NCBI RefSeq assembly: GCF_023823125.1
Contig: NZ_CP090949.1
Location: forward strand, 2,752,001-2,816,000
From: Erythrobacter aurantius
GTDB taxonomy: Bacteria > Pseudomonadota > Alphaproteobacteria > Sphingomonadales > Sphingomonadaceae
Length of the DNA: 64,000 nucleotides
Direction: 5' to 3'
Shown: one piece after another, positions 20,037 to 28,107 of the stretch
Position numbering within the stretch: position 1 is the stretch's first letter
How the letters are laid out: each line of letters starts with the position of its first letter
Made by a program: the position numbers and the translations under genes
Notes under the pieces: generated by a model
Databases searched by the model: none
Told to the model about the DNA's origin: nothing
What the model saw: only the letters and a program-made list of their open reading frames with translations

Positions 20037-20038
20037 TG

Positions 20039-21892
20039 TTAGAATCTCCACGGAAGAAGACGGGCGGTCACGGAGACCATGAAGCGGACATCGCCAAGCT
20101 GCGGCGCCAGATCAGGGCGCTGCAATGGAACGGCAAGGAAGGCGTCACCCTGAAGCTTTGACCCCCAGGCCGCGCGCACCCCGCCACCGGCGGACCACAG
20201 ACGGTCCGGATTGAGCGGGCTGCGGCTCGGATCCTCGTTCCAGGTGCGGACGAAATCGCTGAACACATAGGGCTGCACTGCGACAGCATCGGGACCGGCG
20301 GGCGCCATGGAGCCGTATCGGACTTCCATTGCGACACCTAGGCCATTGTCGCCCAGCACCGAGCCGGGATCATACCCGCGCCCGATCGAGAAGCTGCCCC
20401 CGGCGTATTCCTCGAAAGCAGGCAGCGGATCGCTGGTGACCTGTGCGCTCGCCGAAAGCGAGAAAGTGATGAGCGGATCCGGGCGGAATTCGAACCCTGC
20501 ATCATAGCGCATCAGGAACGGGGTGGGATCGGCCTCGATCCGGCTCGGCGGCACGGCTGCACCGGCCACGCAAACCAGGGGGTTTGAACGGCAATCAGGG
20601 CTGGCCGAAAAAATGCCGAGGCCGTGGCGCGCTTCCACGCCGTAGCGGAAACGCATCTTCGGCTCGAACGCGCTGTAACCGTCGAGCCGCTGAATGCTGC
20701 GTTCGTCCGTCCAGTCGCCCGAAAGGCGGACAAACATTGTCCGCACCCGGTCACGCGTCAGTTGCAACTGGTTGAAGTCGACATTCTGGTCGACGATGTC
20801 GACCCCTGCCGAGGCAAAGATGCTGGAGCGTCGCGAGCGTTTGAGCGGATAGCTGGCCTGCACCGTCGCCAGAACGGTTTCCGACTGGAGATCGACATTG
20901 GGCAGGTTCAGATCAGGGCTGGTTTCGCTGTAGGTCAGCTGCGCACCGAGCCGCAGCCCGTCACCACCAATGGCAAAGTCATGCGCAAGCTGCACCGTTT
21001 GCTGTTCGACGAAATCGACAGTCGAGAACAGTGCAACGGAGGTGCGATCACCCAGGCCGGTGAGGTCGTAGGCCTCGACCCGCAGCAGGCCGCCGAACCG
21101 GCCAATCGCTTTCGAACCGAAATTCTGGATGTTCAGGTCAATTGCGCCATACTGGCGGACAACTGCGATTTCCCCGGTCAGATCACCCGGCGCGCCGCCT
21201 GCGGCAGGGCGCAGCGAAAGACGCACGTTCACGCCCGGCAGATCGTCCGCCAACAGCAGGTAACGTTCGGCGTCGTTGGTGTTGAACACCGGCTGCTCGG
21301 TCAGCTTTTCAAGATATGCGGCAACCACGGCTTCGGATGGCCCGGCATCGCCGCGCACGCGCAGACCCGTCAGCCGGCCGAACACCACTCCGAAATCGGC
21401 GACACCATCGCTGAGGTTCTGTTCGGGGATTTCGACTGTCGCCAGATACCCCTTGCTGCGGAGGATCGAATTGGCTTGCGCGCGGATATCGCAAAGCACC
21501 GCGAGTGGCAGTTCGCGATTGAGATAGCCGTCATAGGCCGAACTCAGCGAAAGTCCCGGCACCCGATCCAGCCCGGAAAATTCGACTCCGGTCAAGGTCA
21601 GGCGGATATCGGAATATTCGGCACGATCGAGCACACAAGGCGCACGCTCGAGATCGCCGTCGATCGTCAGGGTAACGCTGCGCTCCTCACGGCGCTGCTC
21701 GGGCGGGATCAGCTGGTTGCGCGGAGGCGGGGAAACCTGCGGCGGTATGGGGGTAACTTGTGCCTGAGCAAGAGCACCGGTGGTGGGAATACCCAGCCCG
21801 GCAACCAGAGCAAAAGCGGAAGCCAAATGGGTAAACCGCACCCTCAAGGGCGCCTCCGCCTGCGACGCAAAGCGATGCGACAATTGATCCAT
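20039..21892 (-). CDS. TpsB outer-membrane transporter, ShlB/FhaC type (locus A)
   Basis: This 617-residue Omp85-superfamily pore is expected to export TpsA-A. It has a signal peptide (ALVAGLGIPTTGALAQA, about residues 25-45), a proline-rich linker, POTRA-like domains (about 75-245), and a 16-strand-type beta-barrel to the C-terminus. The conserved L6-loop motif appears as GRGYDPG (about residue 500), and the chain ends in Phe (LLPWRF), as outer-membrane barrels do. Two Cys in the first POTRA region (APC and VLC) could form a disulfide. The ATG at 21892 is chosen because the signal peptide follows; no strong ribosome-binding site is visible, and a TTG a few codons upstream is possible. Its stop lies two bases from the tpsA ATG. 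Confidence 0.9.
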   Translation of the reverse strand: MDQLSHRFASQAEAPLRVRFTHLASAFALVAGLGIPTTGALAQAQVTPIPPQVSPPPRNQLIPPEQRREERSVTLTIDGDLERAPCVLDRAEYSDIRLTLTGVEFSGLDRVPGLSLSSAYDGYLNRELPLAVLCDIRAQANSILRSKGYLATVEIPEQNLSDGVADFGVVFGRLTGLRVRGDAGPSEAVVAAYLEKLTEQPVFNTNDAERYLLLADDLPGVNVRLSLRPAAGGAPGDLTGEIAVVRQYGAIDLNIQNFGSKAIGRFGGLLRVEAYDLTGLGDRTSVALFSTVDFVEQQTVQLAHDFAIGGDGLRLGAQLTYSETSPDLNLPNVDLQSETVLATVQASYPLKRSRRSSIFASAGVDIVDQNVDFNQLQLTRDRVRTMFVRLSGDWTDERSIQRLDGYSAFEPKMRFRYGVEARHGLGIFSASPDCRSNPLVCVAGAAVPPSRIEADPTPFLMRYDAGFEFRPDPLITFSLSASAQVTSDPLPAFEEYAGGSFSIGRGYDPGSVLGDNGLGVAMEVRYGSMAPAGPDAVAVQPYVFSDFVRTWNEDPSRSPLNPDRLWSAGGGVRAAWGSKLQGDAFLAVPLQRPDLAPQLGDVRFMVSVTARLLPWRF

Positions 21893-22252
21893 GCTTGACA
21901 AGACTGCCCCCTGATTTCGCCCCAACGGACGCGAACGTCCCCCAAGGCGCTTATACGCCCCAGCTATGATCTCGAAAACGGTGCAGCGTGGCTTTGTCCA
22001 CGTTCGTGCCCTTTTCGGGCGACCCATTGCTACGTAGGTGAATACTCCGTTTCGGTTCGAAAACAACCCTGCCGGACAAAAACTTTTCGTCAAATTCGGC
22101 AGCGTTTCCCGTCTGCGCATCATTATGACCACGGGCGGCGCAAGATGGCTTTGGCACTTTGCAAATCCGATCCGGATTCGACCGGACAATAGGAAAAAAT
22201 TCACGATTAGCTGCTCCTGTGATGGCAACCGCAATAAGTCGCAGGAGGAAGT
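21893..22252. promoter_or_regulatory. Divergent region between locus A and locus C
   Basis: These 360 bp separate the first gene of locus A (minus) from the STAS gene (plus) and must hold both promoters. The middle (about 22030-22215) is relatively AT-rich (ACAAAAACTTTTCG, GGAAAAAATTCACG). I looked for an EcfG-type promoter (GGAAC with a spaced CGTT), which would suit an alphaproteobacterial stress regulon, and found none with correct spacing. No open reading frame here looks real. Confidence 0.4.
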
Positions 22253-22693
22253 GTGCAGCACCTCGTCGAAATCTCGCCCGTCCTTGGCGCCTATGACCAT
22301 GCGAGCAGGGCAATTGGCATTCTGCAAAAGCCGCGCTATGCAAGCCGGATGACGGGTAGCGCTCTGGACTGGAATACCGAGCAGCGCGCAGGCGCTGCAG
22401 TGCTTGCGCCGAGCGGGCGGATCGACGAATCGACCGCCGATTCGTTCAAGGATTTCCTGCTGTCGGCAGTCGAAGATGCACCAGCCATGGCGATCATCGA
22501 TCTGGAAAAGGTGAATTACATGTCGTCGCGCGGCCTGCGCGCACTGACCCTCGCCCAGCGCGCCGGACAGAGCAGCGGCACCACGATCGTCCTTGCCCGT
22601 CCGAATGACACGATGCGCGAGATTCTTGCGATCAGCCGATACGACATGGTGTTCCGCGTGGCCGATACGATAGAGGATGCGCTCGGCAATTAG
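22253..22693 (+). CDS. STAS-domain anti-sigma-factor antagonist
   Basis: This is a SpoIIAA/RsbV-type protein of partner-switching pathways. It binds or releases a regulatory partner depending on phosphorylation of a Ser by the cognate HATPase kinase and its removal by a PP2C phosphatase. The motif VNYMSSRGLRAL carries the candidate phosphoserine (Ser91 or Ser92 with this start). The GTG at 22253 is proposed because AGGAGG lies just upstream, giving 146 residues. Starting at the ATG at 22349 would give a more typical 114-residue STAS protein but has no visible ribosome-binding site. Both matching enzymes are encoded nearby (23654-25750 and 26817-27230). Confidence 0.88.
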   Translation: MQHLVEISPVLGAYDHASRAIGILQKPRYASRMTGSALDWNTEQRAGAAVLAPSGRIDESTADSFKDFLLSAVEDAPAMAIIDLEKVNYMSSRGLRALTLAQRAGQSSGTTIVLARPNDTMREILAISRYDMVFRVADTIEDALGN

Positions 22694-22713
22694 CTTGCGG
22701 CAAAGGGGGGAGT

Positions 22714-23679
22714 ATGCAGATCCGGTTTTGGGGGACGCGCGGATCGCTGCCGGTTGCACCGCACGCCTCGACAATCACCGACAAGGTCGCAGACGCGCTC
22801 CTCCATGCCAGCGGCAAGACCCTCACCGACAAGGCCGCCGCGCTCGATTACGCCCGTAACGAACTCGAATTCGCCGTCGGTCAGGGTTATGGCGGCGCGA
22901 CGAGTTGCGTCGAAGTGGACGTGGGTGCGGGTGCTTTCGTGGTCTGCGACATGGGATCGGGACTGCGCGAATACGGGCTGGACACGTTGCGCCGCCTGTC
23001 GGACGGAAACCGGCCCAAGGAATGGCATTTCTTCCTGTCCCACCTGCACTGGGACCACATCATGGGCTTCCCGTTCTTCGTCCCTGCCTTCGTCGAAGGG
23101 GCGAAAGTCATCATCCACGCCGGCCACAGCGACGCCGAAGAGGCGCTGCGCCGCCAACAGGAAGAAATTTCCTTCCCGGTTCCCTTCGACTGGCTGCGGG
23201 CGAATATCGAATTCCATACGCTGGAAACCGGCCGCGAATACCAGATCGGGGAACTGGCCGTTTCCATGATCAAGCAGAACCACAGCCACGACAGCTATGG
23301 CTATCGTTTCCGCGACAAATCGGGCCGCGTGGCGATCTATTCGACCGATGCCGAATACAAGATCGACCGGATGGAGGAGGAATCGGCGATGGTCGATTTC
23401 ATCGCCGGGGCCGATCTGGTGATCGCCGACACCATGTATTCGCTCGCCGACAGCGTTTCCATGAAGGAAGACTGGGGCCATTCGTCCAACATCGTCGCGG
23501 TGGACCTGTGCCACGAAGCGGGCGCACGGCGGCTGGCGCTGTTCCACCACGAACCGACCTACAGCGACGCCGACATCCAGCGGATGCATGCAGAGACGAT
23601 CCGGTATGAGGAACTGACACGCAACCAGTCCGAACTGGAAGTGCTGTGTTCCTATGACGGGCTCTGTGTCCAGCTCTGA
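22714..23679 (+). CDS. MBL-fold metallohydrolase
   Basis: This 321-residue cytoplasmic metallo-beta-lactamase-fold protein carries the dinuclear-metal motif HLHWDH (His110, His112, Asp114, His115), a later His in KQNHSHDS, Asp in YSTDAEY, and a terminal His in FHHEPTY. It resembles the PhnP/RNase Z-like branch that starts MQIRFWGTRGS. Such proteins act on phosphodiesters or cyclic phosphates, but the substrate here cannot be told. A GGGGGGAG ribosome-binding site precedes the ATG. It lies between the STAS gene and the CHASE2-phosphatase gene and overlaps the latter by 26 bp, which suggests a signalling role, possibly turning over a nucleotide messenger. Confidence 0.85.
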   Translation: MQIRFWGTRGSLPVAPHASTITDKVADALLHASGKTLTDKAAALDYARNELEFAVGQGYGGATSCVEVDVGAGAFVVCDMGSGLREYGLDTLRRLSDGNRPKEWHFFLSHLHWDHIMGFPFFVPAFVEGAKVIIHAGHSDAEEALRRQQEEISFPVPFDWLRANIEFHTLETGREYQIGELAVSMIKQNHSHDSYGYRFRDKSGRVAIYSTDAEYKIDRMEEESAMVDFIAGADLVIADTMYSLADSVSMKEDWGHSSNIVAVDLCHEAGARRLALFHHEPTYSDADIQRMHAETIRYEELTRNQSELEVLCSYDGLCVQL

Positions 23680-25750
23680 CACCAATCGCCAGACCCGTGC
23701 CCGCGCGCTTGTCGTATGGGCGGTGCTTGCCGGGGCGCTGCTGGGCGCGCTGATCAGCTTTTTCGCGGGCGATTTCGAACGGCGACTGGCGTTCGACACC
23801 ATGCAGCAACTCGCTCCGCGCGACATCAGCCAAGACAATGTCGCGGTGGTGCTGATCGACGATGAAAGCGTGGCCGAAGGCGGATCATGGCCCTGGCCAC
23901 GTTACCAGATGGCGCAGCTGATCGAACTGATCGGCCGCAGCGATCCTGCTGCAATCGGGATCGACGTGTATTTCATCGAACCCGATCCCGTCCGGCCCGA
24001 AGCCTTTGCCAAGGTCTATCTCGAAGAGGAACTGGACCCGGCGACGCGCGCCGCCGTTCTGGCACTGCCCAACATGGACAATGTGTTCGCCGATGTCCTC
24101 GGCACACAGCCGAGCGTGATGGCCCGTGTCGCGATCGAGGACGCAGGTGTCGATGCCGACGAAATCTTCTTCAACACCCCGGTCGAAGGCACTCCCCCGC
24201 CGGGTACGCTCGCCACGCAAAGGATATTCACCAGCATTCCAGAGCTTGATCTGGCCGCGCTGGGGCAAGGCGTTGTCAACGGCCAGCCCGATGCTGACGG
24301 TGTGGTGCGCCGGGTTCCCTTGTCGATGCAGGTCGGTTCGGGACAGGCGCCGGGCTTTGCGCTGGAGATCGCCCGCGTCGCGCTGGGCGAGGAAAGCCTG
24401 CGCTGGCAGGACGGCAGGCTGATGCTGGGCGATCGCGCCCTGCCCGCAGACTCCGCAGGGAATTTCGCGTTCAAGATGGGCTACAATTCCAGCGTCCCGC
24501 AATATTCGGCGCTGCAATTGTTCCGGGGCGAATTGCCCGCCGATGTCTTCGCCGGAAAGGCCGTGCTGGTGGGCGTCGGAGCGACGGGGACCTACGATAT
24601 CGTCGCCACGCCGCTGCAAAGCGAAGTCGATGGCGTGCTGGTGCAGGCGATGGCCGTCGATGCCATGATCGAAGGCCAATGGTTGACCCGGCCTTCATCA
24701 ATGGTGCTGCTGGAAGTGCTCGCCGCGCTGGCTCTGGCGGGACTGGTGCTGGCAGCCGGATGGACGGCGCGCAACTGGCTGCTGGGGGTGGCGCTGGGAT
24801 CGGCAGCCCTTATCCCGGTTGGCGCCTTTGCCGCCTATACCGGCGCCAATCTGCTGTTCGATCCGGTGCGCCCGCTGATGGTGGCGGCGGCGGCGGCAAT
24901 CGCGCTGGTGGCGACGCGCTATGCCCTTGCCCGCGCCGAACGGGCACGGCTCGCATCCGAACTGGTAGAAGAACGGGTGCGTGCCTCCGAACAGCGCGGC
25001 GAACTGGAGGCTGCACGGCGCATCCAGATGAGCATGGTGCCGGGCGAAAAGGTGCTGTCGCGGCTGGATCACCGGGCGGATATCGCCGGCGTGCTGGAAC
25101 CGGCGAAATCGGTCGGCGGGGACTTCTTCGACGCGGTCAAGGTCAGCGATGATCTGCTGCTGTTCCTTGTCGGCGACGTGACCGGCAAGGGCGTGCCCGC
25201 CGCGCTGTTCATGGCGCTTTCGAAAACACTTTCCAAAAGCAATCTCGCCCGCGCAGGCGACGGGCTCGAAGCGGCCGTATCCGCGCTCAATTTCGATCTG
25301 ATGGACGAAGCGGACGAGGAAATGGGCCTGACGATGCTGGTCGGCACGCTCGATTGTTCGACCGGCGATCTGCAACTGATCAATGCCGGACACGAAAACC
25401 CGATGGTGGTGCGCGCAACCGGCGAGGTCGAAACACTGGCCATGCGTGGCGGTCCGCCGTTCTGCGTGATCGACTTTCCCTACAGCGCCGAAAGTTTCCG
25501 CCTCGACGCGGGGGAAACCCTGGTGGTCATTTCCGACGGCGCGACCGAAGCGGCGAACGAGCGGGACGAATTGTTCGGGGTCGAAGTGGTGGTCGCCGCA
25601 CTTGCAGCCAGCGCCGACGGGACCGCGCCCGGCCGCGCGGCGCATCTGGCCGCATCGGTGCGGGCGTTCGAAGGTGAAAGCGACCCGAGCGACGACCTGA
25701 CGATCTTCACCCTGCGCTTTCTGGGCCCGCAGGAGCGATCAGATCACTGA
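23654..25750 (+). CDS. CHASE2-domain SpoIIE/PP2C serine phosphatase
   Basis: This 698-residue membrane receptor has an N-terminal transmembrane helix (about 18-40), a periplasmic CHASE2 domain (about 45-345, with AIGIDVYFIEPD and GKAVLVGVGATGTYD), three hydrophobic segments (about 350-425), a short linker helix and a SpoIIE-type PP2C phosphatase domain (about 460-690). Metal-binding motifs are present: GGDFFD, VGDVTGKGVPAALFM, SDGATEA and DDLTI. It should dephosphorylate the STAS protein encoded two genes upstream in response to a periplasmic cue. The receptor part is homologous to the two CHASE2 cyclases in this window, so the same sensor type is joined to a different output. Confidence 0.92.
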   Translation: MTGSVSSSDTNRQTRARALVVWAVLAGALLGALISFFAGDFERRLAFDTMQQLAPRDISQDNVAVVLIDDESVAEGGSWPWPRYQMAQLIELIGRSDPAAIGIDVYFIEPDPVRPEAFAKVYLEEELDPATRAAVLALPNMDNVFADVLGTQPSVMARVAIEDAGVDADEIFFNTPVEGTPPPGTLATQRIFTSIPELDLAALGQGVVNGQPDADGVVRRVPLSMQVGSGQAPGFALEIARVALGEESLRWQDGRLMLGDRALPADSAGNFAFKMGYNSSVPQYSALQLFRGELPADVFAGKAVLVGVGATGTYDIVATPLQSEVDGVLVQAMAVDAMIEGQWLTRPSSMVLLEVLAALALAGLVLAAGWTARNWLLGVALGSAALIPVGAFAAYTGANLLFDPVRPLMVAAAAAIALVATRYALARAERARLASELVEERVRASEQRGELEAARRIQMSMVPGEKVLSRLDHRADIAGVLEPAKSVGGDFFDAVKVSDDLLLFLVGDVTGKGVPAALFMALSKTLSKSNLARAGDGLEAAVSALNFDLMDEADEEMGLTMLVGTLDCSTGDLQLINAGHENPMVVRATGEVETLAMRGGPPFCVIDFPYSAESFRLDAGETLVVISDGATEAANERDELFGVEVVVAALAASADGTAPGRAAHLAASVRAFEGESDPSDDLTIFTLRFLGPQERSDH

Positions 25751-25757
25751 TCGGCGA

Positions 25758-26348
25758 TCAGCGAATGATCACTTCGACCCGGCGCAGGTCAGGATTCGGC
25801 ACCTCGTCCCCGTCAAGCCTGCGCGCGTCGAATTCGCTCATGCCGATCACGTCTTCATCGGCGATGGTATAACCTTCGGCGCGAATGATGCGGGCAACCT
25901 GTTCGGCCCGGTCTTGCGACAATTGCGTGTTCACCGCCTCGTCGCCCACGGAATCGGTGAAGCCGCGCACAAGGATCTGATATCCGGGGCGGCTGTCGAG
26001 ATCGGAAAGATGCGCCTTGATGTCGGTAATCTGCTGCGCGGTCAGAGTGATCTCGCCAAAGAGCAGGTTGCGCAGGATCAGCGGCGAAGGCGGCGGCGGA
26101 AGATCGGCGATCAGCCGGGCATAGGCCGGATCGATCTCGTCAAGCTGGCGCACGCGGGGGTTGCCGCGCGTCAGCCTCGCCTGAAGGTTCGCCCGGTCCA
26201 GCACAGTTTCCTGTCCGCCTTCCTGCAGCACGGCAACCGCGCCGACAGGCTTGCCTTCGGGGCTTTCCAGCAGGGTAACCTTGTCCCCGGCGACACAGGC
26301 AGAAAGGGCGAGCGAGACGGCGGCAACAACGACGCCCCGCCGCATCAT
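25758..26348 (-). CDS. OmpA-domain lipoprotein
   Basis: This 196-residue protein has a lipoprotein signal peptide ending in the lipobox LSAC (Cys at about 18). Its C-terminal OmpA/MotB-like peptidoglycan-binding domain (about residues 95-196) contains GFTDSVGDEAVN and LSQDRAEQVARI, with a final RRVEVII strand. It would sit in the outer membrane or periplasm, tethered to peptidoglycan. Its ATG overlaps the fecR-domain gene's stop (ATGA), so the two are translated together. Convergent with the CHASE2-phosphatase gene. Confidence 0.87.
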   Translation of the reverse strand: MMRRGVVVAAVSLALSACVAGDKVTLLESPEGKPVGAVAVLQEGGQETVLDRANLQARLTRGNPRVRQLDEIDPAYARLIADLPPPPSPLILRNLLFGEITLTAQQITDIKAHLSDLDSRPGYQILVRGFTDSVGDEAVNTQLSQDRAEQVARIIRAEGYTIADEDVIGMSEFDARRLDGDEVPNPDLRRVEVIIR

Positions 26349-26779
26349 TCGGTCACCTCGACTACGAAAGTCGTGCCGCGCACGCCCAGTGTCGAAGTCG
26401 GCGTGCGCACCCGCATCGCGTCACGCCCGGTGCGGGTGATGTTGCCCGATGTCACGCCCAGCGAACCGCGATTGACCGAAGTCACCGAACGGCCCGTCTG
26501 GCGGCGGCGATCATATTCGAATTCGTCCAGAGTGATGCGGCTGTTCGGCCCCATGGCCATGCGCGAATCGTCGGCAAGGGTGATGCCCACCCGCCCGCTG
26601 GCGCCGGTGGAAATAACATCGCCCTGTTCCAGCTTAAGGCCGGGGCGCGCAGGGATTGCGCGGCCATCACGGATAACCTCGACCCCGCTGGTTACGTTCT
26701 TTATGCGACCGATTTCAGCCATGGCCGGTTGCGCAACCACACAGGCCATCGCAGCGACAAGCAAGCTCAACTTTCTCAT
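26345..26779 (-). CDS. Periplasmic FecR-domain protein
   Basis: This 144-residue protein has a signal peptide cleaved after AMA (about residue 21), followed by a single FecR-like domain (VTSGVEVIRDG, GDVISTGASGRVGITLADDS, STLGVRGTTFVVEV). Unlike classical FecR anti-sigma factors it has no cytoplasmic domain or transmembrane helix, so it is a free periplasmic protein. Its position beside CHASE2, STAS and HATPase genes makes it a candidate ligand or partner of the periplasmic CHASE2 domain; this is inference. It is divergent from the HATPase gene with only 37 bp between start codons. Confidence 0.87.
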   Translation of the reverse strand: MRKLSLLVAAMACVVAQPAMAEIGRIKNVTSGVEVIRDGRAIPARPGLKLEQGDVISTGASGRVGITLADDSRMAMGPNSRITLDEFEYDRRRQTGRSVTSVNRGSLGVTSGNITRTGRDAMRVRTPTSTLGVRGTTFVVEVTE

Positions 26780-26816
26780 GTATCCCCCCGTTCGTAAGGT
26801 GTGTTAGCATAGAATC

Positions 26817-27230
26817 ATGGATCACAGGAGACGATTTTCAGCATTTGTTGCCAGTGGCAGGGATCCGCGCTCCGCGATTCTTGAAGCACTTGAATTTGCT
26901 CGTGATTTTCTCCCGAACAGCAGTCTCGACGAACGCGGGAGGACCAAAGCTGCAATCGTTGTCGAAGAACTCGTCGCCAATTCGCTGCGCCATGGCGGCA
27001 CCGATCGCGATCTTTCACTGTGGCTTTCGCTCGACGATGTCGGCGGCGCGGTGGTGCTCGAACTGGAGGATGACGGGGCCGCGTTCGACCCGGCCAAGCA
27101 GGGGGGATTCGACGGGCCGGACCCGCACACCGGCGGCGGCGTGGGCCTGGCCATCGTCCGCGCCTGGGGAGAGGATATCACCTACACCCGCGCAGGGGAT
27201 CGCAACCTGTTGCGGCTGCGGATCCGATAA
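26817..27230 (+). CDS. HATPase anti-sigma/switch kinase, RsbW/SpoIIAB-like
   Basis: This 137-residue GHKL-type ATPase has the N-box EELVANSLRHG (Asn55), the G1 box EDDGAAFDP (about residue 85) and the G2 box GGGVGLAIVR (about 107). Proteins of this form phosphorylate STAS antagonists on Ser and hold a sigma factor or other target. With the STAS protein and SpoIIE phosphatase it completes a partner-switching trio. No sigma factor gene is visible nearby, so the final target is unknown. No ribosome-binding site stands out before the ATG. Confidence 0.87.
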   Translation: MDHRRRFSAFVASGRDPRSAILEALEFARDFLPNSSLDERGRTKAAIVVEELVANSLRHGGTDRDLSLWLSLDDVGGAVVLELEDDGAAFDPAKQGGFDGPDPHTGGGVGLAIVRAWGEDITYTRAGDRNLLRLRIR

Positions 27231-28107
27231 CGAATTTATCCGCGCGCCTTCCGGGCGATGTCCACCGCTTCACGCGCCAGCGCCGTAACCTGCGCATAAT
27301 CGCCCGCGTCAATCGCGTTAGCCGGGGTCAGCCAGCTGCCACCGCAAGCAATGACGCTGGGGACAGACAGGAATTCGGGAAGGTTGGCCGCCGAAACGCC
27401 GCCTGTAGGCATGAAGCGCATCTCGCCGAAGACCGAGCTGAACGCCTTTAGCATCGGTACTCCGCCGGCAAGGCTCGCCGGGAAGAATTTCACCTTGCGC
27501 AGGCCCAGCGCATAGGCACGCTGCACCTCGCCGGCTGTCATCGTGCCGGGGAAGAACGGGATGCCTTCGTCTATGCAATAGCGCGCGATTTCATCGACAA
27601 GGCCGGGCGAAACGATGAACTGCGCCCCGCTCGCCACCACCGATTTCGCCTGATCGAGGGTGAGCACAGTGCCCGCGCCGACGATCAGCCCCTCGGTCTG
27701 GTCAAGGATCGCCTCCATCCCCGCCTGCGCGCCGGGGCTGCGCATCACCACCTCGATCACGCTGAGGCCGCCGTCTGCCAGCGCCTGAGTGGTCTTCACC
27801 GCGCGGGCCGGATCGTTTTCCCCGATCAGCGGCACCACCGGAGCGGCGGCAAGACGTTGTTCAAGAGCATCCATCATCAATTCGATCCCGTCTATCGATC
27901 CAGCGGCGTGACATCGCGTGCCGGAGTGCCAAGCGGGCTGAGCGGACGCGGCACCAGGGCAGGCACCGGCTCATTCGCAATCCGGTCACGCAGCAGCGCG
28001 ATAGCCGCCTCTAGCTGCGCATCGCCGCCGTTGAAAGTGGCGTGCGGCGGATTTTCGACCTCGTAATCGGGCGCGATCCCGTATCCTTCGACGATCCAGT
28101 TGCCGTT
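27219..28107 (-). repeat. 889-bp duplicated segment (eda plus 3' end of tricorn gene), copy 1
   Basis: This segment occurs again, inverted and colinear without length change, at 57398-58286. It covers the whole eda gene and the last ~70 codons of the tricorn-like gene. This copy is in the native arrangement because the full-length protease gene continues from it. The copies differ by scattered substitutions, five of which change residues in the aldolase. Confidence 0.93.
27236..27877 (-). CDS. eda: KDPG/KHG aldolase, copy 1
   Basis: This 213-residue cytoplasmic aldolase of the Entner-Doudoroff pathway cleaves 2-keto-3-deoxy-6-phosphogluconate to pyruvate and glyceraldehyde 3-phosphate. The Schiff-base Lys129 lies in KVKFFPAS, and Glu41 in VIEVVMRSP is the catalytic acid/base. 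GAGTV and PTGGV phosphate-binding stretches are present. The ATG at 27877 is used; a TTG codon directly upstream is less likely. A second, slightly different copy lies at 57628-58269. Confidence 0.94.
   Translation of the reverse strand: MMDALEQRLAAAPVVPLIGENDPARAVKTTQALADGGLSVIEVVMRSPGAQAGMEAILDQTEGLIVGAGTVLTLDQAKSVVASGAQFIVSPGLVDEIARYCIDEGIPFFPGTMTAGEVQRAYALGLRKVKFFPASLAGGVPMLKAFSSVFGEMRFMPTGGVSAANLPEFLSVPSVIACGGSWLTPANAIDAGDYAQVTALAREAVDIARKARG

Noticed and set aside
10347..20042. Several long Pro/Arg-rich plus-strand frames opposite TpsA-A
   Set aside because: Gly-rich coding DNA yields open antisense frames rich in Pro, Ala and Arg; none has a ribosome-binding site or recognisable domain.
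21893..22252. EcfG-type (general stress) promoter between locus A and locus C
   Set aside because: A GAAC and a CGTT are present on the minus strand, but the spacing is about 21 bases and the first G of the -35 motif is absent.
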